A stretch of 64,000 nt of DNA, taken from assembly GCA_014338405.1 (NCBI GenBank), contig JTDE01002099.1:36288-100287 (forward strand). Reading direction: 5' to 3'. Source of the stretch: Paragonimus skrjabini miyazakii (taxonomy: Eukaryota > Platyhelminthes > Trematoda > Plagiorchiida > Troglotrematidae). Made by a program: the position numbers and the translations under genes. Within the stretch, counting starts at the first letter, position 1; the number at the start of each line of letters is the position of its first letter. Under the pieces are notes generated by a model. It worked only from the letters and a program-made list of their open reading frames with translations. It was not told where the DNA came from and ran no database searches. Below are positions 22,788 to 34,205 of the stretch, piece after piece.

Positions 22788-23273
22788 TGTCGCGGAGAGG
22801 CGTCTTATAAAGCACAATCTTTATTGTCCAGTACACTAGTTAGCATGCTTCACGCGCTCGCGTTTAATGAATCAGCATTCCAGTCCACAACACCCCCAGG
22901 TTTCCGCACACGCGTCTTGTGCACATCTGCCCGATTTATGTGTGTGATCGGCGCCGTCTATCGGGGGTTTTCCGCCTACTGTTCTTCTTCTGTTGGTCCG
23001 ACTTTGTTGAGCGATGGTTCGTCCGATCGTTCGTGTTGTCCTCCACCTATCACCAATGGGCTTTGATCGTATTCCACGGGAGTGTCGAGATATTCCCTGG
23101 AGTATTAGAATAACCGAGCCTCCGATTTCGTCGTCCATTCTATTTTGTCAGCCATGTCTCGCCCGTTGGTCCGATCTGGTCGTTGTGGGTTTTTGGACGT
23201 AACTCTCCCCCCGCGTCGAGGCATTCCACCAAGTGTTGGAACGCTCACACCTCCGGCCTGGCAATCCGCAACA
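22788..23273 (-). mobile_element. Solo LTR of an LTR retrotransposon
   Basis: Homologous along its length to 29918-30417. On the minus strand it starts TGTTGCGGATTGCCAGGC and ends GCGACA, the TG...CA ends of an LTR. Four-base flanks are ATGT (left) and ATAT (right), a near-perfect target duplication. An AATAAAGATTGTGC polyadenylation-type sequence lies near the 3' end. Inside, a unit of about 170 bases is duplicated in tandem, the second copy with a deletion. Flanks lack a primer-binding site or polypurine tract, so this is solo rather than one end of a full element. The ORFs of up to 121 codons across it are by-products. Confidence 0.75.
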
Positions 23274-24377
23274 ATATGATCTAGAGGCATTAGTATGTAC
23301 AGAGGTGTGCGAACACCACGCACCAAATGGACAGTCAACGGCTTTCAATTATTAGGCCTATATACGTTACACTTCTGCAAAGACCTGCTGAAATTGAAGG
23401 AACTATAGAAAAAACAAATCCGCTTGAAGTTGAACAATCAATGACTCTAAAGGACAATTCCGCGTACTTTATTCTATAACGTAAGAAGACTTTCAGTTCC
23501 ATCACAACGAAGAAATTTGAACAAGCACATCGTTTCGCTTTTTCCGAAAGTCGCCTGTTTAGAGGGATCTGCCCGTAATGAGGCAAATGATGGGAATCTC
23601 ATGGTTCACAAAGTCAACCAATTTTCTTTGACTTTCAAGATATTTTTGGTGGAGCTCAGAAAAGACAAACTACTCCAGTAACATGACCACCATTGGTATA
23701 ACTTATGTGTTAGCCAGCGGATATTTAAATCCGGGCCCAGATTTAGAGACTGGTTCAAGTGAGTTGCTCACTGGATCCAGCAACCCGTAGGCAACTTCAC
23801 ACGTCAAAACACTCTGGATTTTCAATCCACAATTTAGTTTCGCTTAAATATACGGGCTCTGTGTTTTGAACAAGGCAACATGCCAGTGTATGTGCTTAAT
23901 GGAAGAGTATGTGGCTTATTGGAAAGGCTTCCATATTTTACAGTAGTCCATGTGCATTCTATGTCTCTTTCTGAGAATAAGCGAGAAACCGAAGCAACAT
24001 CTTGGTAAAAATTCAAAGGACCACATATCAACGAACAAATAGAAGAATGTCTGCCAATCTGAACGAACTCATAAGGGGCCTTATGATAATCAAACCATCT
24101 GTTAAAAGAAAGTCAGATCGAAGTGGCATGGTGCACTAACAGTACCGCTGTGTTTTCCGCATTGACTTCGTGTGACCTAGGTCATCAGCAAGGCGATGAA
24201 GGGTACCATAGGATGGTAAAAGTTCCTTCACACTTTTAGCTAGCAATATCAACCCACGAAACATAGAGTGTTTAGGCAATTACTGCTATGGAACTCATCA
24301 CAAATGGGTATTATATTACTGATAAGTAGTAGGACAGACTTGGTAAAATGTCAAACTATTTATCAGTACTATAATGT
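23274..24377. other. No gene recognised
   Basis: Lies between the two LTRs but shows no gag, protease, RT or integrase sequence in any frame, so it is not the inside of one retrotransposon. Confidence 0.5.
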
Positions 24378-24650
24378 CAGTGCTCTTCGGTGGCGTTGGT
24401 AGATTCCAGCGTGAACTGATCAAGAAATCCTGTTGGGGCAGTTAATCGGCTGGACTATTTGATGGACTCCATATGACATAATTGGTTGGGTGGGTAACTA
24501 GGTCCAAATGTGAAACTTGTGAGCTTCCGGCGTAGCTCCGTAGCTCGGGTGGCAGAGCATTTGTTGCGTTTGGTCATATTGCTCCTGTCGTTAGTTCAAC
24601 TCCAACCAAAGTCCAGATTTTTCACAATTGGGTGTCTTCTAAAATGGGGT
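24378..24650 (+). repeat. tRNA-related SINE, third family, copy 1
   Basis: Starts TGTCAGTGCTCTTCGG and contains GGTAGATTCCAGCGTGAACT, TCCAAATGTGAAACTTG and, in the last third, a tRNA-like block (24533-24614) with A-box GTAGCTCGGGTGGCAGAGC and B-box AGTTCAACTCC. The same 270-base order recurs at 31425-31700 and 37340-37610. It is unusual that the Pol III boxes lie in the 3' part. Confidence 0.8.
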
Positions 24651-24666
24651 ATTACTTTAAAGAGGT

Positions 24667-24939
24667 GTGTATTATCATTTCGGTAGCGGTTTCAAGAAAG
24701 TAGAAAGACTCTTTGCGTTTGACCGTAATTGTGTTCACGTGCATTTTCAAAGTGCTGAACTGGCTAATGTTATAGAGTTCGCTGCGGTAAATACGAACGC
24801 TATTTTGACCTTGTCGGATCTAATTAGCAACACTAACACCAAGCAGTCAAACACGCGAGCCGACGAGGAACTGCATCGGTTAAAAGAAGCACCTCACGAA
24901 ACTGTCCGTAACCCCGATGACCGTAACACCGTGGCGTAG
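24667..24939 (+). CDS. Candidate coding segment, unknown
   Basis: A 90-codon open frame just after the SINE, ending at a TAG. It contains FKKVERLFAFDRNCVHVHFQ and a polar C-terminus RADEELHRLKEAPHETVRNP. Composition is protein-like and the region is less AT-rich than its surroundings, but there is no recognised domain. The length is only slightly above what chance gives here. It may be a last exon or an old coding fragment. Confidence 0.2.
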   Translation: MYYHFGSGFKKVERLFAFDRNCVHVHFQSAELANVIEFAAVNTNAILTLSDLISNTNTKQSNTRADEELHRLKEAPHETVRNPDDRNTVA

Positions 24940-27900
24940 CAATAACATATATCGGTCATCATCCATCTGCGGCTTGACATTCCAACGTTTCTTGCATGAT
25001 CCCGTTTGGAAGTCTGTGAAGTACATCGTTTTATGGAGGTCTAGCCACGCCAAACCAATTTTTCACCTCTTCAGTGGACGTCACTGAGGTTATACATTTG
25101 TAAAAAGCGACATCATTCTTTTTCTGGACCTAGGTGAGTGCTTGGTAGTTGGTGAGCAAGGGTTGTTTATTCGACAAACCAACACATGGGTTAAGCATTT
25201 AAACAAGACCTGAAACAGAACCACTCATTTGCACGCGGTATTCGGTCCCAGACCTTTTCGGTTGTCGCAGACGTCAATGCTCAGTTCCATTAAGTAGCAG
25301 GGACCACTATGAGCAATGCTGCACTCTGATTTTCCTTCCTGCATTTTTCCTGCAGCTTGTACGATGTCAAAATATATGCTCCGGTCCTACTACTGAACAG
25401 CCGTGGTATGAGTAGTATGTTACGATCGCTCAACTTCACTGCACTAGCTATGATTAGACGAAGAGATTATTCACATCCTTAATGCACAAAGCACTGTTTA
25501 AGCGGATACATCTATTTGTCACGATACTGTTGTAATCACTCCCGTCAGAGTATTCTTAGTATCAACAGTAAAAATTTCAATGGGCAACCACAACAGACAG
25601 CAAGGTATTGAAAGTAGTTCTACTCCACGACTCCGTGAACTTGTCTAAACAAAGGCAATTTTTGTTCGATTTCATAGTTTGGTGCTTGTTCTGTTGACAG
25701 TGGACCAACTTTTCATTCTCCCATCACACATACTCTTTGCCGACTATATTACAAGTCATCCCGGTCAATTCATCAAGACGAAGTTATCGAGGGACAACTC
25801 ATTCAGAAATAATTCATCTTGAAAAATTCATTGTGTGGATTATGCATCCCAAGAACTATTTAACCCGGGAATATTAGTGACTTGTAGTAATATGTACAAA
25901 CCACGTAATATATAAAGTTATTTTGTAGTCTTTAATTCTTGTTACATGTAGCCTATGTTCCTCTTCACACGAGTCAACAAACAAAGATACCTGGTTCAAG
26001 TATGTTCGGAGTTCCGTATTGATCGTGTGTCAACATGTCTTTTAATGAATTGCTATTCAGACGTTCACCAGGCCACCACCAGACGATATCTTTTCAAAGA
26101 TCCCCGTTCAGCATATTTGCGGACGTTGTATTTATTCTTGGCCACAATCGCAAACGACAAAACTTTTAATGCATAAGATGCTCTAGAAAACAATTCATCT
26201 CAAGGGTGTTCATCTCAGGAATCATATAACTTGTCGCAGTACGACTGGTGTTCAAACCGAACAGTCTCGAGATGACTCATTCTGAGATTAATCGATCGGT
26301 CATTCTGTACGTCCACGTGGTGTGCCATTTTCTCATGTGCATTGATTAATCTTTCCAGAAGTAGGTCGTCATTAGTTGACCGACATACCATAAAGCATCT
26401 CATAATCCCGTCAAGCTATGTGTATATCGTGTTTCATTTACAAGTCTATTGGTCCCAGTCCCGTTTTACTCGACGAGCGAAAACTGATCCATAAATCAAC
26501 GCAGTAACCATTGCCGTCTGACACAGAGGCACATGTTGGAATCCCAAGGTCAAACACCCCAGTTAACCAGATTTATTTTGTTTCACAGTGCCCTGATCAC
26601 ATTGCCTGAAGCGGCTGCATTAGAAACTTGACCTTTTAGCCGACCTTGACTTGGTCCATTAGTGTCAAGTGGAAGTACAAATAAATTAAACCACCTACTT
26701 ATGTGTTAGTTAAATGAGCATTCTGTCGCTCATTACATTCACTGCCGCTGACAAATGTTACTCCTCTAACTACTAAAACTTTTTCATTGATTTAAGTACG
26801 TTCATCTACGCCTATGCTTGTGAAGCAGGCTGAAAGGGTTCCCGCACCCAATGCACATGACGGTAGTTAGCCTACGGTGGCCCGAGCAAAACATTAGCAA
26901 ACGGTTTGGAAGATCATTCATAAAGTGAATCGTCTGAACCCCGAGCCATTCTTTGTTACTCAACTATTTCGGCATAGACAGTGTTGCAGCCCGAGTTCAT
27001 CATCTTTGTTAGGAGTCCAACTGAGGCCCAGATGTTTCGCATCTTTGATCACTTTAGTTTCAGTAAATATACCCAACGACTGACTGAGAAAATATAATTG
27101 GTTTGAGGTAAAAAAAGACACAAATGCACCAGGATTTGGTTGATATTGCTGGAATCTGCTGTAGAGTATCAGAGATGGACGTGCCAAAAAAGCCAAACAA
27201 TACCTACTTGTTGTATTAACTAAGTGCTCTGGAGAGAATCCAGAGCGAAATACTACTATCTTTTGAACGTTCCACAGTGTGTCCTTTCAGAAAGGTCCTG
27301 AACATATAATGTCCTACCCAAACGCGCTCTGATTAATGAATGTTCGGTCTGATATGTTCCTCATTATAACAACTTTGTTTGAACCGAATAGCCCGTATAT
27401 CGGTTGGAAAGATGGATGTTTATCACAAACTTCCATTAAACCATGTTTAGTTCTCCAGCTTGCCGTGAAGCTATATTCATTCTGTTCATTCGAATTTTCT
27501 GGGACACTTGTCTACTAAGTAACCATAGTTGTTAACACTATCAAACAAATACATGCACGAGTGAATTCTACAATGTTCTGTCTGCGATATCTCATTTCAG
27601 AGAAACGATGTAGGCGGTAAATAATTCAACAACACCTTGGACCTGAACACATATTTGCATGCAGCAATAAAAACGGGACTTCAAAGTTGTCAGTGCCAAG
27701 TTTATTCACGGAAAACACCGTTTATTTTCTCAGAGCATTCGTATGTTTCTTCTTATAGTTCCCCCGATCACCGAAATATATATGTATGTAGGTATAATAT
27801 ATGTTCCAGAAGCAACAGCTCTAATGGAATTCCACGGAAATTGATACATAACGTCAGCTTTCAAATGTATTAAGGCAGTATCTTTTCAGGCTGCTGAACC

Positions 27901-28854
27901 TCAAATGCAGACGGACTGCTGTAAGAATGAACTAAACACATTGTTTAATCATTCCAAAGCATAGAAATACTCAAGCATATTTTGAGAGATTTTTAAACAA
28001 ATCTAGCCGACAGAGCATATTGAAATGGAAATAAGACTATCGTGATAACCATTCAGTCGTTAGCTGATTGGCACGTTATCACGTGGACTTTGGGACTTGA
28101 CCAGAGGAATGCCAGCATGCAATAAATGCGACATAAAAAATCAATTAACACTGCGTGATAAACAGACACCGTTTGAAGCCGCTATAGAATGATTTTAGTC
28201 GTATGGAAGGGACAAATTCATATATTATTTATTGGAAAATGTTGGCCGTTGCGTTCACAGTAAAATGTGATGCGATCGTTTCCATGCACACTGCTGAAAA
28301 TATCACATTGGCCCAGAAATTAACGATGCATATATTACTCTGTACGACTGTTTGACAAGATGGAGAAAAGAATTAAATGTAGTACCATTGGAGGAAACCA
28401 TCACTTTTAGGTTATTACAACCAGTAGAAAAAATTATATATAAAAGTTAAAAACGTGATGATGTCTGGAATCATTTGTAGGTAGTCGAAACGGGGTAGAA
28501 AGTACACTGTTCGACAACCTGAAAGTTGTTCTTCCCTTGGCGTCCAACTGGAGTTGTCTGTTCTACAACGTGCCGAAACCATCGGAACGATGAATGTCTG
28601 AACAACACTTAACAATCGTAAAGTATTACAGTGAGAACGTCCACTTTATAGATAAACAACTGCATTTACAATAGCAGTTGTTTTCGGACCATTTTCACGT
28701 GACGTTTTGATTAGCCTAACTGTTTTCCACAACACTGATTCAATCAGTTCGATTGTTTAAACTGGACAAACGTTTAGAAAAATTATGCTAATCACCACTT
28801 CATACCGATAATCTCTCAGTAGTGACCACACACCATTCTGACTGTCTAGTGTTA
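24940..28854. other. No gene confirmed
   Basis: Several protein-like short ORFs are on the minus strand: 26215-26403, containing LINAHEKMAHHVDVQNDRSI, and 26960-27196. Neither has convincing splice sites or a recognised family. No repeat shared with the rest of the window was seen. Confidence 0.35.
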
Positions 28855-28965
28855 CTGATCAGTAATCAGGGATTTGGTTCGTTTCAAGGTGAGCATCACG
28901 CACAATTAATCGCAGCTGTCACATCCCCATAGATATTCCAGTCGGCCCCTTTCAAAACGGAGCAC
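28855..28965 (-). repeat. Ribozyme-SINE body fragment
   Basis: The reverse complement matches 7300-7412: CGACTGGAAAGTCTATGG-type sequence, the GATCGAT-TGTGGGTGATGTT block, AACCAAATCCC and the CAGTAAC end, with many substitutions. The copy stops just before the hammerhead, whose region is unrecognisable here. Confidence 0.65.
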
Positions 28966-29917
28966 ATTTTTATCGGGAAATGTTCATCTACAAATATTCC
29001 GAGACTGAATCAGTTTACCAGTTTGATAAATGACATTTTCTACGTAATTCACTTCATTTTTCAACTTATTTATTGATCCCAATCAAAAAGAAAAACGAAC
29101 AGTTGACGAATCTTACTGGTTTAAATTGATATATTTCTTTGTGTGTGAATTTTTATCTACATTCATGTATTCATATACGGTGTGTAACCATAGGCAAGCC
29201 AACGTGTCAGTTCGTTCTTTATATCGTATTCTAAAATATGTAGTATGCTTTATACTGCCGTACCTTGCTAGCTAAGCTTAACTCAGTACAGTGTATGAGT
29301 TTATAATGTTAGATAAATCATATTGGTCCAGTATTTATATCATTCCTTAGGAATGTTCCTGTAAATCGTTATTTGAAAATGTTTCTGATTATCACGTGAG
29401 CTGTTCGTATATAGTATCCTTTCAAATAGTCAATCTCTACGTCCAATTGTCAGCTGTACACGTTGATTACACTTATGTATCGTTGTTTGCGTACTGTAAC
29501 CCAGCACTATTATGTGTGTTATCAGGCTATAACATCCTTTTGTGTGATGTTTATTTAATCCTTTTTCGTTACAATTGCACTCGTATTGTCTGTAATAAAT
29601 TCGGAGTGGTTAACTATGATATGGTCATGAAAATAGCGTGAAAATCTTTCTGGTTTTACTCAAACAATCAACATCTACCAACTGTAAGCAGCGATCGATT
29701 TGTTTGATATAACTTGAATAGCATCCACAATTTATCGCAAATGTCGTATCCCCATTGAATTTTCAATAAGTTCATATATACATGTAAACTTACTGCCCGT
29801 CAGCAGTTCATATCGATTACAACTTCCTGGACTAGAAGTCTGGCCATAGTTTCATGACGCAAACTTGGTGACTATTGCAACACTGATCTTATTTTAAGCG
29901 AAACTCTACTGTTATAT

Positions 29918-30417
29918 TGTAGCGAAAAGGCGTCCAGTAAAGCACAATCTTTATTGCCCAACTCGCTAGTTACCATGCCACACGAACGCTCGCGATTTTG
30001 AATCACAATTCCAGTCCACAACACCCCCCGGTTTCCGCTCGCACGTCGTGTGCACTTCTGCCCGGGGGTTTTCTGCTTGCTATTCCTCGTCCGTTGATCC
30101 GATTTCGTTGAGCGATGGCTTGTCCGGTCGCTCGTGCTGTCCTCCGTCTATCTACTGTAGGCTTTGAGCGTACTCTACAGTCGTGTCGAGATATTCCTGA
30201 GAGTGTTGGAATAATCACGCCTTCAATTTGGTCATCCGTCCTATTTCGGCTGCCCCTTCTCGCCCGTTGGTCCGATCCAGTCGAGCGATGACTTATCCGG
30301 TCGCCCACGCCGTTCTCCATCCGCTCACCATGGGTTTTTGAACGCACCTCTCCCCTGTGTTGTGGTATTCTGCCGAGAGTTGGAATGCTCGCACTTCCTG
30401 CCTGACAGTCCCCCACA
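29918..30417 (-). mobile_element. Solo LTR with four-base target duplication and internal tandem duplication
   Basis: On the minus strand it begins TGTGGGGGACTGTCAGGC and ends TTTTCGCTACA. Both sides carry ATAT (29914-29917 and 30418-30421). AATAAAGATTGTGC near the 3' end fits a polyadenylation signal followed by a short U5. Internally, about 150 bases starting at 30092 are repeated from 30264 (offset near 172): both contain GTTG-TCCGAT, GAGCGATG-CTT-TCCGGTCGC and GAGAGTTGGA-type blocks. Length (500 bp) and a TGTGGGGGAC start fit Gypsy-class LTRs. No PBS follows the LTR, so it is solo. A 154-codon minus ORF inside is not a gene. Confidence 0.85.
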
Positions 30418-31424
30418 ATATGTAGGCACTCATTCGCATTCACATGTGAGTAATGAATTAAAAGCATTTAGGAATGCTACGGTTGCGATCACTTGTGAGT
30501 TACGTTCAACCTATGTCACCAGCTGTTTAATAACTTGGAAAAAAAAATTAATTCGCATGTGGTAGTAGATGAGCTGTTGTGCACTCACTCATCACGACGT
30601 TTATTGTTTGTTGAAAACACAAACATCTTAATCAGACAATAGCAAGATGTATGTTATGAGTCCACATTGACTGTCATCCCCTTGGATTTGTTCAGCTGAG
30701 GAAATGACTAGTTCTTATAATTGCTAACTGAGCAGTAGTTTCATCCATTCCACAGTGTCAAGTCATTCAGCGGACACTTTTTATTGTGTCATTTGTGAGC
30801 TCTGCAACGAGTTCGTGGTTTAGTGGTCAGTGCGAAGGCAATTTGAACACGTGACAACCATATGAACTGATGCATTTCCAAGATTTTTCAATAAATGGTT
30901 TTGTGTATTTGGTAGTATAAGGTTGGTTTGATATTCAGAATATAACAATGACTGATGCCAAACTTTCTATATAAATTTTTAAGTAAAAACATTGTAGCCA
31001 CTTAAAGCTTATCCGAATGTGTGATCCTGCATTGTGTCTCGAAAGCGTTTGATTGGCTTCATCGAGGTAAAACTGGAAAACAACGTGGTAATCTAAAACG
31101 ATAGTTTCTGAGTGTCGCTGCTAATCAGTGGCACCTAATATTTCCAGTCAAATGATGAACCCAATGCAGCCCGACTGATAGTTACGCAGTTTTTCACACG
31201 TCGTTCGGATGTATTCTTTAGCCCGTCATTGCATGCAGGTTAATTTTCACCGCACACTTTTATTCCACCACATACTACGCACCATATTCTACTGTAGCCA
31301 CCATGTGCAAGTTAAGGGTTACCGACCAGCTGAGATATAGATGAGGAACCCCTTGGTATATCGTTCTTCATGAATTACCAATAAGAAATGGCACTGATGA
31401 TGGTTAGTAATATATCAATAATTC
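30418..31424. other. No gene recognised
   Basis: AT-rich spacer between the solo LTR and the next SINE, with no shared repeat or convincing ORF. Confidence 0.5.
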
Positions 31425-31700
31425 ACTGTCAGTGCTCATCGGTGTCGTAGGTAGATTCCAGCGTGAACTGTTCGAGAAATCCTGGTTGGGCAGTCAATCG
31501 GTTGGATCATTTGATGGACTCCATAAGATACATTTGATTGGATGAGTAACTACGTCCAAACGGGAAATTTCCGAGCTTCCGGCATGGTTTGGTAGCCCGG
31601 CTGGTACAGCATTTATCGCGCTTGAGCATGATGTTCCTGTCGTTGGTTTGAATCCAGCCGAAGTCCAGATCTTTTCCAACTGGTTCTCTTCTGAAGGTGA
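31425..31700 (+). repeat. tRNA-related SINE, third family, copy 2
   Basis: Starts CACTGTCAGTGCTCATCGG, contains GGTAGATTCCAGCGTGAACT, and carries the tRNA-like block at about 31584-31665 with B-box GGTTTGAATCC. Same orientation as the other copies. Confidence 0.8.
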
Positions 31701-31869
31701 TTAATATGATAGATTGCTATCTTGTGGGAGGTCAATGAGCCATTGAAGTGAGATTATTTATAGCATGATTAGGAAGTATCGTGCACTGTGTTCAAGGGTC
31801 TTAAAAGGCATCAGTCAGTTTGCTATCATCAACCGCTTTTATATAATCTTCCGTAGCCTCAGTACCGTT

Positions 31870-31890
31870 GGTAGTGCATGAAGCACTACC
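31870..31890. other. Perfect 8-bp hairpin
   Basis: GGTAGTGC (31870-31877), a five-base loop ATGAA, and GCACTACC (31883-31890). It is isolated, so no function is assigned. The remainder of 31701-34205 shows nothing I can identify. Confidence 0.6.
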
Positions 31891-34205
31891 AGGAACTCCA
31901 CATTAATTGTCAAGCATTGGTTTGCCTCGAAATAAACAATCTCTTAATTGATCTTTAATTAAGCCTTTCTTGAATTCTTAGGCTATCAACCGGTTTGCAA
32001 TTAGTGAGCTCGACATGCTCTCACATCAGTCGTGATCACGCTTTTCATAATATGGAACGGACCTTTATGTGCATTGCCACCAATATGTGAAAACTGTTGT
32101 CAGTGATATGATTGTATGTTCTAAGAGCAACTTGTTTTCGCATATTCTTCAACGAATAATACTGTAAGTCAAAAGTAATGAAAAACGGTGCAGTTCGCGT
32201 TATCCACTTCACAAGCGGATTATTTACGAACAGAATATTTTGAGGGGTGGGAATGTCTCAAACAATCATAAACGCCAGGTTACGAACAAATCAACCTACA
32301 GCAATTAACACCTACTTCCTGTCATCACGCAGTTTGAAGCGACGACGCTGTGAAAACATTTAAAAATTAGTTTTTTACTATCCAATATGTGGTAACCCAA
32401 CTGATCTTATGTACCAAGACTTTCCTAAATGATAGTTACTGTTTTTATCACTCAAGCACGAGTTACATTCTTACCTAGTCGCGTTGCTTAACCAGTAAAT
32501 TGGGTCCACACACTGGTTTATAATAACACTCCCGGTTCCCTAAACACGTGGTTGGTTGCACAAAAATTTTCAGCCCATGGCATAGCAACATAGTATACGT
32601 GCATAAGAGTAGAGACATATTGGTGAGGCAGACAATAATCGTTAACGAAACCGATAGGTTACCTACAAAGTATGTGACGTTATCGAACCAGAGGAACAGT
32701 CTTCTACTAATTGCACGTGACTTCTAATGCACTGGCGGTTGTTAAAGGCAGCGTAACATTGGTCTAACTAACTAGTTTTTTGCTAAATAAGTTTTTTTGA
32801 CAATATTTCACAGTAACCCCTCTGGGTTTTCTCTGGTCAGCTGTCACACCTTATTAAGCAAGTATCCATCCTTAAGGTTACACATGTAACCTCATCGTGA
32901 TTTCGAGAAAGCTCTAAACCACTGAGAAGTATCTAACGTAGTCGGCCGGCAATCAACAATTGTTTACTTCTTATATACGTGCCATTACTTGCACTACAAA
33001 TCTCATTTAAATTCACACCGTACCATTGTTTACACCATATTATGTAGGTGTATTGACCAAGTTTAGTTCTACACTCTATTTTTCAAAGTTAAATTGATAG
33101 TAAATATTTACCTACCATGCTTTTTCCCTTTCCCTTGTTTTCATTCAAATCTTTTGTATACAGTATTTCCATGATTACCGAGGGTAACTCACCTCTGTTT
33201 GATGCATGTGGATGTAATTTGTGCTGGAGAGGTTTTTGACAGTGGAAGACCGAATGAAGTATTGACCAGATCACAGTAAAGGCACAATGATTAGACCACT
33301 TTTCACATGGTGCACATTTTCATAATGTTATACCTGAGTTGAACAGGGCCTGGAAGAATTGATAGTCTGATTTACTTGGCTATTTTGACAATGTGAGGGT
33401 AGCCATTTTGACGAGCATTATCTGTTTTCGAGGGTGGCGTTCGAAAAATTTAACAGTATAAATTATGACTATTTTTCTCTGAAGTGCCAGGGAATTTAGA
33501 ATATGGTCTGACTGATCGATTCCATAAACCAGACACGATTAGCCGAGCTAACAAAATGATGCAAGTTGGTTAAATTGGACGTAGATTTGTAACACGGTCT
33601 ATACTCACACGCCGGGTCTCAAGTTAACCATGGTCACGTATTGTAAATTAAGTTTGACTTGCGAAACTTTTCCAGAACATAAAAAGTGATTGTCTTGTCT
33701 GCCCTATATGATAATTGTCTGCTGTCACGAGAGTGAACGGGAGTGGTTTCTTGATTGGAAAATGTTAAACCGATCGGTGTTCGCGCACATGCTTCTAAAG
33801 ACGGAATCATAGTCAAACTGGTGTTGACCAGTCAGATACGGCAGTCAGCTGCTGTTGAATACGTATGTTACAAACAACCGAGTTGCTAGATGCAAGGTCG
33901 TGGAAAAATACCGCAGCAAAATGGCCAATCAGAACGTGAGGACGCCTGTCGCTTAATAGCGATCGTAAATACTGTTATTCCTCTACAAAAAGGTGTTGTT
34001 TTTCTAATAAATTAAGATTGCTTAGTGCTTCTCAGATTCCTTTTCTGATGTTTTCTCGAATGGGTAGCTCACTATGCGACATCCGCCATAAGTAATCAGA
34101 GCCCCTGCGGTCTAGTTATTGACTGTTTTCCAACAAACGGTGGTGCTATCGTCTTATTCTCGGGTTGGGTTTCAGGTCGAACGAATGAGCGCGTGATAAG
34201 AGGGA

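Noticed and set aside
23274..29917. Interior of a full-length LTR retrotransposon between the two LTRs
   Set aside because: No PBS, polypurine tract or gag-pol; each LTR has its own flanking duplication; other SINEs lie inside.
30003..30467. 154-codon minus ORF and the overlapping ORFs at 22701-23338
   Set aside because: They lie within the LTRs; arginine-rich reading of repetitive LTR sequence, without coding features.
33180..33220. 29-base segment between CCTCTCCAG and GTGAGT on the minus strand, a possible micro-exon
   Set aside because: Good splice-like edges, but no neighbouring exon and length not a multiple of three; insufficient support.
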